Positions 1 to 8,625 of a stretch of DNA of 42,971 bases are shown piece after piece. Source of the stretch: an uncultured Lachnospiraceae bacterium (GTDB taxonomy: Bacteria > Bacillota > Clostridia > Lachnospirales > Lachnospiraceae); assembly GCA_900314445.1 (NCBI GenBank), contig OMVA01000007.1, forward strand, positions 1 to 42,971. Direction: 5' to 3'. Each line of letters begins with the position of its first letter. The first letter of the stretch is position 1. Under the pieces are notes generated by a model. That model had not been told where the DNA came from and made no database searches. It saw nothing but the letters and a program-made list of their open reading frames with translations. The translations under genes and the position numbers were made by a program.

Positions 1-44
1 AATTTTCTGCCATATTTGTCAATGGAATAAGAAAAATGTATCTT

Positions 45-167
45 CTATCTCATAGTAGCTTTTTTGTATTCCATTTTTCCACGGAATATATCCACATTTC
101 TTCCCTGATTTGGAAGAGTCATACCCACAAGGCTTTCTTCCGTAACCTTTTCATCAAAAACACTCAT
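45..167 (-). CDS. Small hypothetical protein, 40 aa
   Basis: I do not recognise this protein. The start is the ATG at 167, not the longer in-frame ATG at 263, because AGGAGGG lies about 8 bases before it and no such site precedes the longer start. The product is 40 residues, begins MSVFDEKVTEESLVGMTL, is hydrophilic, and has no signal peptide, membrane segment or cysteine. It ends with a basic stretch (EYKKATMR). It lies about 110 bases after the PAS gene on the same strand, with a palindromic repeat between them, so it may share that transcript. The good ribosome-binding site is the main support. Conservation in relatives is unknown. Confidence 0.45.
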   Translation of the reverse strand: MSVFDEKVTEESLVGMTLPNQGRNVDIFRGKMEYKKATMR

Positions 168-191
168 TCCCACAACCCTCCTAATATTTAA

Positions 192-263
192 GCAAATGAA
201 CTGTGCTGGCAAATTTATAGAAAGAACAAATTTAAATTTATTCACAGCCAAACTCATTTGCAT
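192..263. repeat. GCAAATG palindromic repeat, long form
   Basis: The element opens with GCAAATGAACTGTGC and closes with TCATTTGC, so the ends are an 8-base inverted repeat. A second short pairing, TGGC with GCCA, lies inside, around an A/T-rich centre. It sits between the PAS gene and the 40-aa ORF. It is a member of the dispersed family described in the findings. Confidence 0.6.
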
Positions 264-274
264 TGGTACAAATG

Positions 275-676
275 CTACTGTCCTAACTCCCCATAAAAAG
301 GACTCTCATCTTTGATTCTATATTCATGTTTCTCATAGTAACCAAGAAGGCTTCCATCTCCATCACGAAGAGCAATCATATATCCATCCTTATCCTGCTT
401 CGGATTAAAGAAGGTATGAACTCGGTTATGCTCTACAGACTCCTGGAACCAGGCAACTACCTGCTTAATCTTTTCCTGGGATGCAGGGTCATGACAGTTC
501 AGGAGATTCTTTCCTACTAATTCATAACCACCGTGCTTCGCCTGGGCTGCAGCTGCAGCAGGATTCATATATACAATGGTGTGCGTCAGATCACATACAA
601 CAACGGCACAATGATCTTCCTCCAGCATACTGCGGAACATTGCATTCAGCTTCTCATCTGAAATCATCTGAGTCAT
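275..676 (-). CDS. PAS-domain protein
   Basis: This is a 133-residue cytosolic protein consisting of one PAS fold. The segment VVVCDLTHTIVYMNPAAAA (about residues 25-43) is the usual first PAS strands with the YMNPAA signature. LVGKNLLNCHDP (about 53-64) and the closing ALRDGDGSLLGYYEKHEYR complete the domain. No output domain is attached, so it is either a stand-alone sensor or a partner-binding protein. Stand-alone PAS proteins of this size with an NCH motif occur in clostridia (from memory), but the ligand is not known to me. The start follows AGGAG. A strong promoter lies at 790-818, giving a leader of roughly 110 bases. The gene is next to nifJ but has its own promoter. Confidence 0.8.
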   Translation of the reverse strand: MTQMISDEKLNAMFRSMLEEDHCAVVVCDLTHTIVYMNPAAAAAQAKHGGYELVGKNLLNCHDPASQEKIKQVVAWFQESVEHNRVHTFFNPKQDKDGYMIALRDGDGSLLGYYEKHEYRIKDESPFYGELGQ

Positions 677-789
677 GTGTTTTCTCCTATTCTTTTCTAA
701 TTCTGTTCTTATTCTTTTTGAATTCTTCTCATATTAATTCAAATCTTAAAACGCTGAAATCCCTTATTCTATAAGGCACCAGCTCGTTC

Positions 790-818
790 ATTATAGCAAA
801 TTAAAATTCTATTGTTAA
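790..818 (-). promoter_or_regulatory. Promoter for the PAS gene
   Basis: On the minus strand, TTAACA and TATAAT are separated by 17 bases. A TG one base before the -10 makes it an extended -10 promoter. It is the best match in the gap between nifJ and the PAS gene. Confidence 0.65.
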
Positions 819-862
819 CCTGGGAACATAGCTAAAAATACGCAATGGCCCCTACACGCAAA

Positions 863-894
863 GACCCCTACACCGCCAAAGCGATGTAGGGGTC
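863..894 (-). terminator. Probable terminator after nifJ
   Basis: GACCCCTACA and TGTAGGGGTC form a perfect 10-base stem around a 12-base loop, 32 bases past the nifJ stop. The T run that follows on the minus strand is short (TTTG), so termination may be partial. Confidence 0.6.
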
Positions 895-926
895 AAAATA
901 GCTAGATTCGAAATCTATTTAATAGA

Positions 927-3900
927 TTAGTCTTCCTTCTTGTCGTAAAGTTCAACAAGTCCTTCCAGATGAGCGAAGCGCTTCTTAGCGTTCTCTTCAG
1001 CTGCTGCAAAGAGCTTATCAGCCTTTTCGCCGTTAACCTTCTTCAGAGCTGTGTAACGAGCTTCACCACCGATGAATTCCTGGTAAGAAACTGTTGCAGC
1101 CTTAGAATCCAGAGTGAACTTCTTGTCAGCTTCTGGGTTAAATCTGAACAGGTTCCAGTAACCAGCATCAACAGCCTTCTTCTCTTCTGCCATTGCCTTG
1201 CCCATACCAGCCTTAATTCTGTGGTTGATACATGGAGCGTATGCGATGATCAGTGATGGACCATGGTAGCTTTCAGCTTCCTTGATTGCCTTTATAAGCT
1301 GGTTGTAGTTAGCGCCCATTGATACCTGAGCAACATATACATAACCGTAAGACATTGCAATACCTGCAAGATCCTTCTGCTTGATTTCCTTACCACCTGC
1401 AGCGAACTGTGCAACAGCACCTGTAGGAGTAGCCTTTGAAGACTGTCCACCAGTATTTGAGTAAACTTCTGTGTTGAATACGAATACATTTACATCTTCA
1501 CCAGATGCAAGTACATGGTCAAGTCCGCCGAAACCGATATCGAATGACCAACCATCACCACCGAAGATCCACTGTGACTTCTTAGCAAGGAAGTCCTTAT
1601 TCTTAACGATTTCCTTAGCTTCAGCAGCATCGTTGTTTGCAAGTGCAGCAGCAAGTGCTTCAGCTGCGTCTGTGTTGTCATCTGTTGAATCATATGTAGC
1701 AACATACTTGTCAACAAGATCCTTAACAGAAGCATCCTTTTCTGCAAGTGCAATAGCCTGCTTCTTCAGGTTGCCACGAAGTGTCTTCTGAGCAAGATAC
1801 ATACCGAAACCAAATTCAGCATTATCTTCGAACAATGAGTTATCCCAAGCTACACCCTTACCAGCCTTGTTTGTTGTGTAAGGAGTAGATGGTGAAGAGT
1901 TACCCCAGATTGAAGAACATCCTGTAGCGTTTGCAACGTACATTCTGTCACCATAGAGCTGAGTGATGAGCTTAGCATAAGGTGTTTCACCACAACCAGC
2001 ACATGCGCCTGAGAACTCAAGTAATGGCTGCTTGAACTGAGAACCCTTAACTGTAGCAACACCAAGCTGCTCGATCAGGTCTGTCTTCTCATCAAGAGTA
2101 ATAGCATAGTCGAACTGATCCTGCTGAGCCTTCAGATCATCTGTAAGGTTCTGCATTTCCAGTGACTTTGTAGGACATACATTTGCACAAGATCCACATC
2201 CAAGACAATCCATGTAAGATACTGCGATGTTGAACTTGTAATCAGACTTCATAATATCCTTGGACTTGAATCCTGCTGGAGCTGCAGCTACTTCATCAGC
2301 TGTTGCAGCAACTGTACGGATTGCAGCATGAGGACATACATATGAGCAGAGACCACACTCTACACACTTTTCTGCAGACCAAACAGGAACTGCTACGGAA
2401 ACACCACGCTTCTCGTATGCAGCTGTACCAGATGGTGTAGAACCATCCATGTAACGTGCTACTACAGAAACAGGGATTGTGTTACCTTCCTGAGCAGAAA
2501 CCTTGATCTGAACATTGTTAACGAAGTCGATCTGTTCCTGAGTACCCTTTGTAGCTGCAGGATATGCAAGACCTTCATCAACGCAATTTGTCCAATCTGC
2601 AGGAACATCAACCTTAACTACGCCTCTAGCACCAAGGTCAATAGCATTCCAGTTCTTCTGAACAACGTCATCCCCCTTCAGACCATATGTCTTCTTAGCA
2701 GCTGCCTTCATGAGGTCAATTGCCTTCTCCTCAGGAATGATACCTGTGAGCTTGAAGAATGCTGACTGGAGGATTGTATTGATACGTGTAGGACCCATTC
2801 CTGATTCAATACCAAGCTTTACACCATCGATTGTGTAGAGGTTGATGTTGTGATCAGCAATATACTTCTTAACCTGTCCTGGAAGGTGCTTTGTAAGACC
2901 TTCAACGTCCCAAGGACAGTTGAGAAGGAATGTACCACCATCAACAAGTTCTTCAACCATGTGATACTTATTTACATATGCTGCATTGTGGCAAGCTACG
3001 AAGTTAGCACTATGGATGAGGTATGTTGACTTGATTGGCTTATCACCAAATCTAAGGTGAGACATTGTAATACCACCAGACTTCTTTGAATCATAATCGA
3101 AGTAAGCTTGAACGTACTTATCTGTGTTATCACCAATGATCTTGATAGAGTTCTTGTTAGCACCTACAGTACCGTCGGCACCAAGTCCCCAGAACTTACA
3201 GCAAACTGTTCCATCTGGAGTTGTAACAAGATCTTCACCAGCATCAAGTGAAAGGTTTGTAACATCATCAAAGATACCCAGTGTGAACTCTTTCTTTGTT
3301 GTGTTGTGGTATGCAGCAACGATCTGGTTAGGAGTTGTATCCTTAGAACCAAGACCATAACGTCCACAGAATACAGGGATATTAGCGAACTTAGAATCCT
3401 TGATTGCTGCCATTACGTCAAGTGCAAGAGGTTCAGCAATAGAACCTGGTTCCTTTGTACGGTCAAGAACTGTGATAGCCTTAACTGTCTCAGGAATTGT
3501 GCTAAGGAATGCATCAACTGCAAATGGTCTGAAGAGGCGAACCTTGATTACACCCACCTTCTCGCCCTTAGCTGCAAGGTAATCGATTGTTTCTTCGATT
3601 GTATCGTTTACAGAACCCATAGCAACGATTACATGCTCTGCATCAGCGGCGCCGTAGTAGTTAAACAGCTTGTAGTCTGTACCGATCTTAGCATTGATCT
3701 TGTCCATGTACTTCTGAACAATTGCTGGCATATCGTCGTAAACTGGGTTACAAGCTTCACGAGTCTGGAAGAAAATGTCAGGGTTCTGAGCAGAACCTTT
3801 TTCACATGGGTGATTTGGGTTAAGAGCTTCCGCTCTGAACTTATCAAGTGCTTCGTATGGGAAGATATCTTCGAAATCTTCATTTGACCAGCAATCGATC

Positions 3901-4445
3901 TTCTGGATTTCGTGAGATGTACGGAAACCATCGAAGAAGTTGATGAATGGAAGTCTGCCTTCAAGAGCTGCAAGATATGCAACTGGTGTAAGGTCCATTA
4001 CTTCCTGAACTGATGATTCACAAAGCATAGCACAACCTGTCTGACGACAAGCGTAGATATCTGAGTGATCACCAAAGATGTTAAGTGCGTGAGAAGCTAC
4101 GCAACGAGCTGCTACGTTGAATACACCTGGAAGTCTTTCACCAGCAACCTTGTAAAGGTTAGGGATCATAAGAAGAAGACCCTGTGAAGCTGTGTAAGTA
4201 GATGTCATAGCACCTGTAACAAGAGAACCGTGAACTGTACCTGCAGCACCTGCTTCAGATTCCATTTCTACGATCTTAACTGTGTTACCGAAAAGGTTCT
4301 TTCGGTTTGCTGTTGCCCATTCATCCGTATGTTCAGCCATAGGTGATGATGGAGTGATAGGATAGATGGCTGCTACATCTGTGAAGATATAGGAAGCATG
4401 AGCTGCTGCTTCATTACCATCCATGGTCTTTTTGAATCTAGCCAT
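927..4445 (-). CDS. nifJ: Pyruvate:ferredoxin (flavodoxin) oxidoreductase
   Basis: The enzyme oxidises pyruvate with CoA to acetyl-CoA and CO2 and passes electrons to ferredoxin or flavodoxin. It is the central pyruvate step of anaerobes. At 1172 residues it is the full single-chain form. The N-terminal domain has the YPITPSSPMAE motif. Two 4Fe-4S motifs follow, CVECGLCSYVC near residue 690 and CLGCGSCANVC near 745. The C-terminal thiamine-diphosphate domain has CAGCGETPYA (about 812), GDGWSFDIGFGG (about 960) and NTEVYSNTGGQ. The start MARFKKTMDG was chosen because AGGAGG lies just before it; the 19 upstream in-frame codons have no such site. The codon use looks strongly biased, as expected for an abundant enzyme. 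It has its own promoter (4518-4546). Confidence 0.97.
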   Translation of the reverse strand: MARFKKTMDGNEAAAHASYIFTDVAAIYPITPSSPMAEHTDEWATANRKNLFGNTVKIVEMESEAGAAGTVHGSLVTGAMTSTYTASQGLLLMIPNLYKVAGERLPGVFNVAARCVASHALNIFGDHSDIYACRQTGCAMLCESSVQEVMDLTPVAYLAALEGRLPFINFFDGFRTSHEIQKIDCWSNEDFEDIFPYEALDKFRAEALNPNHPCEKGSAQNPDIFFQTREACNPVYDDMPAIVQKYMDKINAKIGTDYKLFNYYGAADAEHVIVAMGSVNDTIEETIDYLAAKGEKVGVIKVRLFRPFAVDAFLSTIPETVKAITVLDRTKEPGSIAEPLALDVMAAIKDSKFANIPVFCGRYGLGSKDTTPNQIVAAYHNTTKKEFTLGIFDDVTNLSLDAGEDLVTTPDGTVCCKFWGLGADGTVGANKNSIKIIGDNTDKYVQAYFDYDSKKSGGITMSHLRFGDKPIKSTYLIHSANFVACHNAAYVNKYHMVEELVDGGTFLLNCPWDVEGLTKHLPGQVKKYIADHNINLYTIDGVKLGIESGMGPTRINTILQSAFFKLTGIIPEEKAIDLMKAAAKKTYGLKGDDVVQKNWNAIDLGARGVVKVDVPADWTNCVDEGLAYPAATKGTQEQIDFVNNVQIKVSAQEGNTIPVSVVARYMDGSTPSGTAAYEKRGVSVAVPVWSAEKCVECGLCSYVCPHAAIRTVAATADEVAAAPAGFKSKDIMKSDYKFNIAVSYMDCLGCGSCANVCPTKSLEMQNLTDDLKAQQDQFDYAITLDEKTDLIEQLGVATVKGSQFKQPLLEFSGACAGCGETPYAKLITQLYGDRMYVANATGCSSIWGNSSPSTPYTTNKAGKGVAWDNSLFEDNAEFGFGMYLAQKTLRGNLKKQAIALAEKDASVKDLVDKYVATYDSTDDNTDAAEALAAALANNDAAEAKEIVKNKDFLAKKSQWIFGGDGWSFDIGFGGLDHVLASGEDVNVFVFNTEVYSNTGGQSSKATPTGAVAQFAAGGKEIKQKDLAGIAMSYGYVYVAQVSMGANYNQLIKAIKEAESYHGPSLIIAYAPCINHRIKAGMGKAMAEEKKAVDAGYWNLFRFNPEADKKFTLDSKAATVSYQEFIGGEARYTALKKVNGEKADKLFAAAEENAKKRFAHLEGLVELYDKKED

Positions 4446-4517
4446 TCGTAAAATCCTCCTAAATATAATATTTATCGCGTTTCCTGGCATAGAAACACGC
4501 AAAACTACCCGCGTTTT

Positions 4518-4546
4518 ATTTTAGCACTTGGGTCAATGAATGTAAA
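4518..4546 (-). promoter_or_regulatory. nifJ promoter
   Basis: TTTACA and TAAAAT are separated by 17 bases on the minus strand, about 70 bases before the nifJ start codon. An overlapping TTGACC has no -10 at a usable distance. Confidence 0.6.
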
Positions 4547-4622
4547 TTGAAATATCTGTGACATTTGCCCAATAAAGGCCAGTAAAACCTCAAACCTGCA
4601 AACAATTTGCACTTAATTAAAT

Positions 4623-4652
4623 AGCCCTTTCCGGACAAAACCGAAAAGGGCT
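4623..4652 (-). terminator. Terminator-like hairpin after the ACP-partner gene
   Basis: AGCCCTTTCCGG pairs with CCGAAAAGGGCT with one mismatch, with a 6-base loop. It lies about 100 bases past the stop of the gene at 4754-5818 and before the nifJ promoter. The minus-strand tail is A/T-rich but not a clean T run. Confidence 0.5.
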
Positions 4653-4680
4653 CATATTTTTTCCAATTTTCTTCAAAATA

Positions 4681-4734
4681 ATGCAAATGAACTGCACAAA
4701 CTTGTGCAGAAAGCACAGCCAATACCATTTGCAT
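4681..4734. repeat. GCAAATG palindromic repeat, long form
   Basis: The outer arms ATGCAAATG and CATTTGCAT are perfect inverted 9-mers. Inside is a second perfect hairpin, CTGCACAA with TTGTGCAG. It lies 20 bases past the stop of the gene at 4754-5818. Confidence 0.65.
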
Positions 4735-4753
4735 GGATTCTGAGTATTCGAAT

Positions 4754-5818
4754 TTAGTTTGCTTTCTTGTTCAGCTGAGAAAGGACTTCCTGCAGTACAG
4801 ACATTTCCTTTTCCTTTGCAATGGCAAAGTACTGCTTAAACTTCACTGCTTCGCTTACATCTCCTGTGATGGAAATCTTAATGAGTAAGTTTCTGGCTGC
4901 CAGCATGTTGCGGACAACATTGCTATAGCTATCCAGAAGATCCTTGTCATAATCAATGCAGTTATTGGCCATAAGATACTGAATTCTCTCCAGCATAAGC
5001 TTCTTGTGGTCATACATAAGATGAAGAGCTCGAATATCGAAGTCAGGCTCTTCTGCCTGCATCTGATCCTGTATTCTCTTCAGCACGCGATCATAAACTT
5101 CTACACCGAATGTTGTATCATCGAAACGATTTCTCATCATACGGAAATGATTCTTAGAATCAACGGAATTTAAGTATTCGTTGATGGTATCACGAATCAG
5201 TGTTGTATCCAGTTCATAGGCACTTGTATCACTGTTCTTGATAATTACATAGAGGCCACGCTTGCCCTTATAGTCATCCTTGAACATGTGGTCATCGGAA
5301 GCTGTAATATCTTCATAGCCCTTGCGAATATCTTCGAAAGTAACTGTGTTGTCGGATGTATAGTGATCCTTGAATGTAAAGTCACCAACATTGAAAATCT
5401 GCTTGTCCAGATCATAGCCATAGATGAAGAGCTCGTGAGGGAACTTATAATCGATTGTCTCTGGGCTAAGAATCTTAGCTTCATCAAATACGCCATATAC
5501 ATAACCACCAAGATCAATGGTCTTAATGATGAAATCAATGATATTTCCGCAGTAGCTTTCGATCTGCTCCTTGGTCATCATAGAAGTAACAAGATAAGGA
5601 CACTGCTTTAATGATGAAGAACCTGGCATCATATCGCAGAAAAGCATGTCATCTCCTGTGAAGATTTCTTCGATGTTGTAACATCTTAACTGAATATAGT
5701 TACTGAAAATCCACTTCTTGGCATTCTCATCATTGGAAAGGATTGAGAATAAAGTGGCATGCCACTGCCAGGATGTAATTAATGGATTTGTAACAGGTAA
5801 TTTCTTAATATTAGCCAT
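4754..5818 (-). CDS. Papain/C39-like (possibly BtrH-like) protein paired with an acyl carrier protein
   Basis: The protein has 354 residues, is cytosolic, and has no membrane segments. The stretch HELFIYGYDLDKQIFNVGD (residues 128-146) looks like the His/Asp half of a papain-like or peptidase-C39 fold, as in BtrH-type enzymes that move acyl groups from carrier proteins. The N-terminal part, where such enzymes place the catalytic Cys, instead reads SWQWHATLFSIL (residues 16-27) without a Cys. The activity is therefore uncertain: it may be inactive, or use another residue. The C-terminal third is helical. The acyl carrier protein gene ends 20 bases upstream on the same strand, which suggests the two act together. 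The fold assignment is inference from one motif; otherwise this is a hypothetical protein. Confidence 0.5.
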   Translation of the reverse strand: MANIKKLPVTNPLITSWQWHATLFSILSNDENAKKWIFSNYIQLRCYNIEEIFTGDDMLFCDMMPGSSSLKQCPYLVTSMMTKEQIESYCGNIIDFIIKTIDLGGYVYGVFDEAKILSPETIDYKFPHELFIYGYDLDKQIFNVGDFTFKDHYTSDNTVTFEDIRKGYEDITASDDHMFKDDYKGKRGLYVIIKNSDTSAYELDTTLIRDTINEYLNSVDSKNHFRMMRNRFDDTTFGVEVYDRVLKRIQDQMQAEEPDFDIRALHLMYDHKKLMLERIQYLMANNCIDYDKDLLDSYSNVVRNMLAARNLLIKISITGDVSEAVKFKQYFAIAKEKEMSVLQEVLSQLNKKAN

Positions 5819-5838
5819 GAACGTTTTCCCCCTTGAAA

Positions 5839-6096
5839 TTAGTCTTCTTCCGCATCCAGTTTTTTCTGTAAAGATACTGCGAGATCATCGAATGTATCAT
5901 ATGCATCCAGATCTAATTCATAATCAGTGAATTTGACGTCAAATGCACTTTCTACAGCAACAATCAGTCTGATAATTCCAACGGATTCCACTCCATATTC
6001 AGGCACGATTTTCTTAGAAAAATCGCAGTCTTCCACATCAGGCAAAACTTCTTCAATCAATTCTTTTAACTTGATCTTCACTTCTTCACTTGTCAT
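5839..6096 (-). CDS. Acyl carrier protein
   Basis: This 85-residue acidic protein has the size and helix pattern of an acyl/peptidyl carrier protein. The attachment serine for 4'-phosphopantetheine should be Ser38 in YGVESVGIIRLI; the usual DSL motif is changed to ESV. It is separate from any fatty-acid synthesis gene: the only partner is the C39-like gene 20 bases downstream. This points to a dedicated carrier for a specialised acyl or aminoacyl transfer rather than AcpP (inference). The start follows AAGGAGGAG. A plausible promoter lies at 6174-6202, so the two genes form an independent operon. Confidence 0.8.
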   Translation of the reverse strand: MTSEEVKIKLKELIEEVLPDVEDCDFSKKIVPEYGVESVGIIRLIVAVESAFDVKFTDYELDLDAYDTFDDLAVSLQKKLDAEED

Positions 6097-6173
6097 TACT
6101 CTACTCCTCCTTCACTACAAAAAAGATTTTCGAACATTCTTTTTTGTGCATATTTCACAAAATACCTGAAAAT

Positions 6174-6202
6174 ATTCTACGAAATTTGGCAATAAAAATC
6201 AA
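6174..6202 (-). promoter_or_regulatory. Promoter of the ACP operon
   Basis: TTGATT and TAGAAT are separated by 17 bases on the minus strand. The -35 end touches the palindrome-rich element at 6203-6403. Confidence 0.5.
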
Positions 6203-6403
6203 CCATTTTGGAGATGACGGATTGGCAAAACATCGAGATTCCGCTTTGCAGCATCTCGATTCCGCTTCGCTTCATCTCGATGATTAAACGTTCGCAAAAT
6301 GGATAGAAATTTGCTAAAGCAAATTTCAGAAGAAAACTCAAGCGCCCTCTCCTCGTGCAAGCACGATTGAGAGCTAATTCGTTTTCTTCACAAATCCATT
6401 TTT
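6203..6403. repeat. Palindrome-rich non-coding element
   Basis: This stretch fills the gap between the ACP promoter and the rplA terminator and has no gene. CCATTTTG (6203) pairs with CAAAATGG (6295). Inside lie three copies of a 21-base period. GAAATTTGCT and AGCAAATTTC (6306-6327) form a near-perfect palindrome. GAAGAAAAC (6329) pairs with GTTTTCTTC (6381), enclosing CTCTC/GAGAG and CGTGC/GCACG stems (6347-6373). AAAATGG (6297) can also pair with CCATTTT (6395). The whole looks like a mobile or REP-like structured repeat rather than a regulatory leader, since it lies upstream of the ACP promoter. Confidence 0.55.
6231..6282. repeat. 21-base tandem repeat, 2.5 copies
   Basis: Units start at 6231, 6252 and 6273. 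Each begins CATC and contains GATTCCGCTT in the two full copies. The first copy has GAG where the others have CTC, so CATCGAGAT can pair with either later ATCTCGAT. Confidence 0.65.
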
Positions 6404-6443
6404 CTCACTTATCTATCCGTTTTACTCATCATGTATAACAAAA

Positions 6444-6472
6444 AGAGGACCCGCCATAATGGTGAGTCCTCT
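6444..6472 (-). terminator. Terminator closing the rpmG-secE-nusG-rplK-rplA operon
   Basis: AGAGGAC pairs with GTCCTCT, with a further CCAT/ATGG stem inside, followed on the minus strand by TTTTTGTT. It lies 40 bases past the rplA stop. Confidence 0.8.
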
Positions 6473-6511
6473 GGAGTTTGCAATATTTATTGCGAACGCT
6501 TTTGTATTGGC

Positions 6512-7231
6512 TTATTCTTCTGAAGTACCAGAAGCAGCGCCAAGGAACTTCTGTGGGTTAAGCTTGATGCCAGGGCCCATTGTAGAAGTAATTGTAACGC
6601 TCTTAAGGTATGCACCCTTTGCGCTAGCTGGCTTTGCCTTTACTACAGCATCCATTAAGGCTTTATAGTTGTCCGCGATATCCTCTGCAGAGAAAGAAGC
6701 CTTTCCTACAGGAACATGGATAATGTTAGCCTTGTCAAGTCTATATTCAATCTTACCAGCCTTAACATCGTTGATTGCCTTAACAACATCAGGTGTTACT
6801 GTGCCGGCCTTTGGATTTGGCATGAGACCCTTAGGTCCGAGTACACGTCCCAGACGTCCTACAACACCCATCATATCAGGTGTAGCAATAACAACGTCGA
6901 AATCAAGCCATCCTTCGTTCTGGATCTTTGGTACGAGCTCATCGCCACCAGCGTAATCAGCGCCAGCTGCGAGTGCTTCGTCAACCTTATCACCCTTTGC
7001 AAATACAAGTACCTTAACTGTCTTACCTGTTCCGTGAGGAAGAACAACAGCTCCACGTACCTGCTGATCTGCATGACGACCATCCACGCCGAGCTTAAGG
7101 TGAGCTTCGATTGTCTCATCAAACTTAGCGCTTGCTGTCTTCTTTAAGATTTCTGTAGCCTCTTCAAGGTCATATAACTTATTCTTTTCTACAAGCTTTG
7201 CAGCTTCTGTATATCTCTTACCTTTTTTCAT
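6512..7231 (-). CDS. rplA: 50S ribosomal protein L1
   Basis: L1 binds 23S rRNA at the L1 stalk and can repress its own operon. The 239-residue length is normal, with a short C-terminal tail (AASGTSEE). Typical stretches are [10 protein letters not shown] at the start, [20 protein letters not shown] (about residues 125-145) and [10 protein letters not shown] near the end. It is the last gene before a strong terminator, and rplJ/rplL do not follow, although they do in many bacteria. No L1 operator could be identified by eye. Confidence 0.97.
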   Translation of the reverse strand: MKKGKRYTEAAKLVEKNKLYDLEEATEILKKTASAKFDETIEAHLKLGVDGRHADQQVRGAVVLPHGTGKTVKVLVFAKGDKVDEALAAGADYAGGDELVPKIQNEGWLDFDVVIATPDMMGVVGRLGRVLGPKGLMPNPKAGTVTPDVVKAINDVKAGKIEYRLDKANIIHVPVGKASFSAEDIADNYKALMDAVVKAKPASAKGAYLKSVTITSTMGPGIKLNPQKFLGAASGTSEE

Positions 7232-7292
7232 TTTATACCTCCTGTGGTATTATCGAAAAATGCTCTTTTGGCATCCTTCTTCCACTTGCTAA

Positions 7293-7718
7293 TTAGTCAA
7301 CTACCTCTACGCCCATTGAACGAGCTGTACCAGCGATCATGCTGCATGCAGCTTCAACGTTTGCTGCGTTGAGATCTGGCATTTTCAGTTCAGCAATTTC
7401 CTGCACCTGAGCCTTAGTAATCTTAGCAACCTTCTTCTTGTTAGGTTCGCCAGATGCCTTCTGGATCTTTGCAGCCTTCTTGATAAGAACGGCAGCAGGT
7501 GGAGTCTTTGTGATGAAACTGAAACTTCTATCTGTATAAACTGTGATAACAACAGGAATGATCAGATCTCCCTGATCCTTTGTACGATCGTTGAATTCCT
7601 TTGTGAACTGAACGATGTTTACACCATGCTGTCCAAGTGCTGGACCAACTGGTGGTGCTGGAGTTGCCTTTCCTGCTGGAATCTGTAACTTAATGTATCC
7701 TTCGACTTTCTTAGCCAT
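7293..7718 (-). CDS. rplK: 50S ribosomal protein L11
   Basis: L11 is part of the GTPase-associated centre of the large subunit. The protein has 141 residues, the usual length. It begins [18 protein letters not shown] and has the [14 protein letters not shown] motif in the N-terminal domain and the [10 protein letters not shown] ending in the rRNA-binding domain. It lies between nusG and rplA in the standard order. AGGAGG precedes the ATG. Confidence 0.98.
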   Translation of the reverse strand: MAKKVEGYIKLQIPAGKATPAPPVGPALGQHGVNIVQFTKEFNDRTKDQGDLIIPVVITVYTDRSFSFITKTPPAAVLIKKAAKIQKASGEPNKKKVAKITKAQVQEIAELKMPDLNAANVEAACSMIAGTARSMGVEVVD

Positions 7719-7762
7719 TTTGAAACCTCCTAAATGTGGTGTTAACGGTTTTACCCTTCCAC

Positions 7763-8380
7763 TTACTCTTTCTGGATATCAGCCAGATCGATTTCAACTG
7801 ATGTATCCCGGTTAAACATATCTGTAGTAATTGTAACCGTTTCTTTTGATGCATTGACACTTACAACGGTTCCTGATGTACCTTCCCATGGTCCTGAAAC
7901 AGCTTCAATTCTGTCACCAACGGCAACATCAATGTCGATCTTCTGCTGTGGACGAACGCCAAAGCGGCGCATTTCCTCTTCTGAAAGAGGAACTGGTTTA
8001 GATGCAGGTCCTACGAATCCTGTAACACCTCTCGTATTACGAACGATGTACCAGGTTAAGTCGTTGTTGATCATGTGAACCAGAATGTATCCTGGAAGAA
8101 GAGGTACAGATTTAACCTTTTTCTTACCCTTCACGATCTTAACAACATCTTCTGTAGGAATCATAACTTCCAGGATTTTCTCCTGAAGGTCCTTACGATT
8201 CTCAACCGTCTTTTCGATGTCATTCTTCACTTTATTCTCGTAGCCGGAATAGGTATGTACTACATACCAATGTGGTACGTTATCACCCTGCTGCTTGATA
8301 TTATCAACAGCTGGGGCAGATGTCTTCTCTGCATCCTGTGCAGATACATCATCAATATTCTTGATTTCTTCTTCTGCCAT
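7763..8380 (-). CDS. nusG: Transcription termination/antitermination factor NusG
   Basis: NusG binds RNA polymerase and affects pausing, termination and coupling to ribosomes. The NGN domain starts at [20 protein letters not shown] (about residue 37), with PGYILVHM further on, and the C-terminal KOW domain includes [19 protein letters not shown]. The chosen start is MAEEEIKN at 8380, which has GGCGG before it; an ATG six codons upstream does not. The 205-residue product has an acidic, likely disordered N-terminal tail of about 35 residues not found in the common 175-180-residue proteins. Confidence 0.96.
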   Translation of the reverse strand: MAEEEIKNIDDVSAQDAEKTSAPAVDNIKQQGDNVPHWYVVHTYSGYENKVKNDIEKTVENRKDLQEKILEVMIPTEDVVKIVKGKKKVKSVPLLPGYILVHMINNDLTWYIVRNTRGVTGFVGPASKPVPLSEEEMRRFGVRPQQKIDIDVAVGDRIEAVSGPWEGTSGTVVSVNASKETVTITTDMFNRDTSVEIDLADIQKE

Positions 8381-8391
8381 ATTATCACCGC

Positions 8392-8595
8392 CTACCAAAT
8401 AAACTGAAGACCAAGCTTAAGCAGCCAGTCAATCAACGCAATCATTGCTCCGAGAAGCACAGCTGAAATAAGAACTACAAGGACTTCTCTAACAAGACGC
8501 TGCTTAGTAGGCCATGTAATTTTCTTGAATTCCAGCTTCAGATTTTGAAACCAGCTTCTTTTAAGAGTAGGTGATGTCTCTTTGTTTTCTGACAT
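8392..8595 (-). CDS. secE: Preprotein translocase subunit SecE
   Basis: SecE is the small essential subunit of the SecYEG channel. The 67-residue protein is the short single-span form of Gram-positive bacteria. The conserved amphipathic helix LKLEFKKITWPTKQRLVRE is followed by one membrane segment (about residues 38-62). It ends 11 bases before nusG and follows rpmG, the usual order. Confidence 0.95.
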   Translation of the reverse strand: MSENKETSPTLKRSWFQNLKLEFKKITWPTKQRLVREVLVVLISAVLLGAMIALIDWLLKLGLQFIW

Positions 8596-8625
8596 GATTC
8601 TTACCTCTTAAATGCTTAACTCTAG

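Noticed and set aside
1..44. TTGACA on the minus strand near the window edge
   Set aside because: Only about 16 bases remain to the window edge, so no -10 can be checked.
2176..2210. GCAAATG match inside nifJ
   Set aside because: It falls on the conserved ferredoxin motif CANVCPT and lacks the ACT and GC steps, so the match is explained by coding.
3306..3887. 193-codon open frame on the plus strand
   Set aside because: It lies wholly antisense to nifJ, whose motifs are certain. The frame is a by-product of nifJ codon bias and encodes no recognisable protein.
4446..4502. Longer N-terminus for nifJ
   Set aside because: The extra 19 codons have no ribosome-binding site, while AGGAGG fits the inner ATG at 4445.
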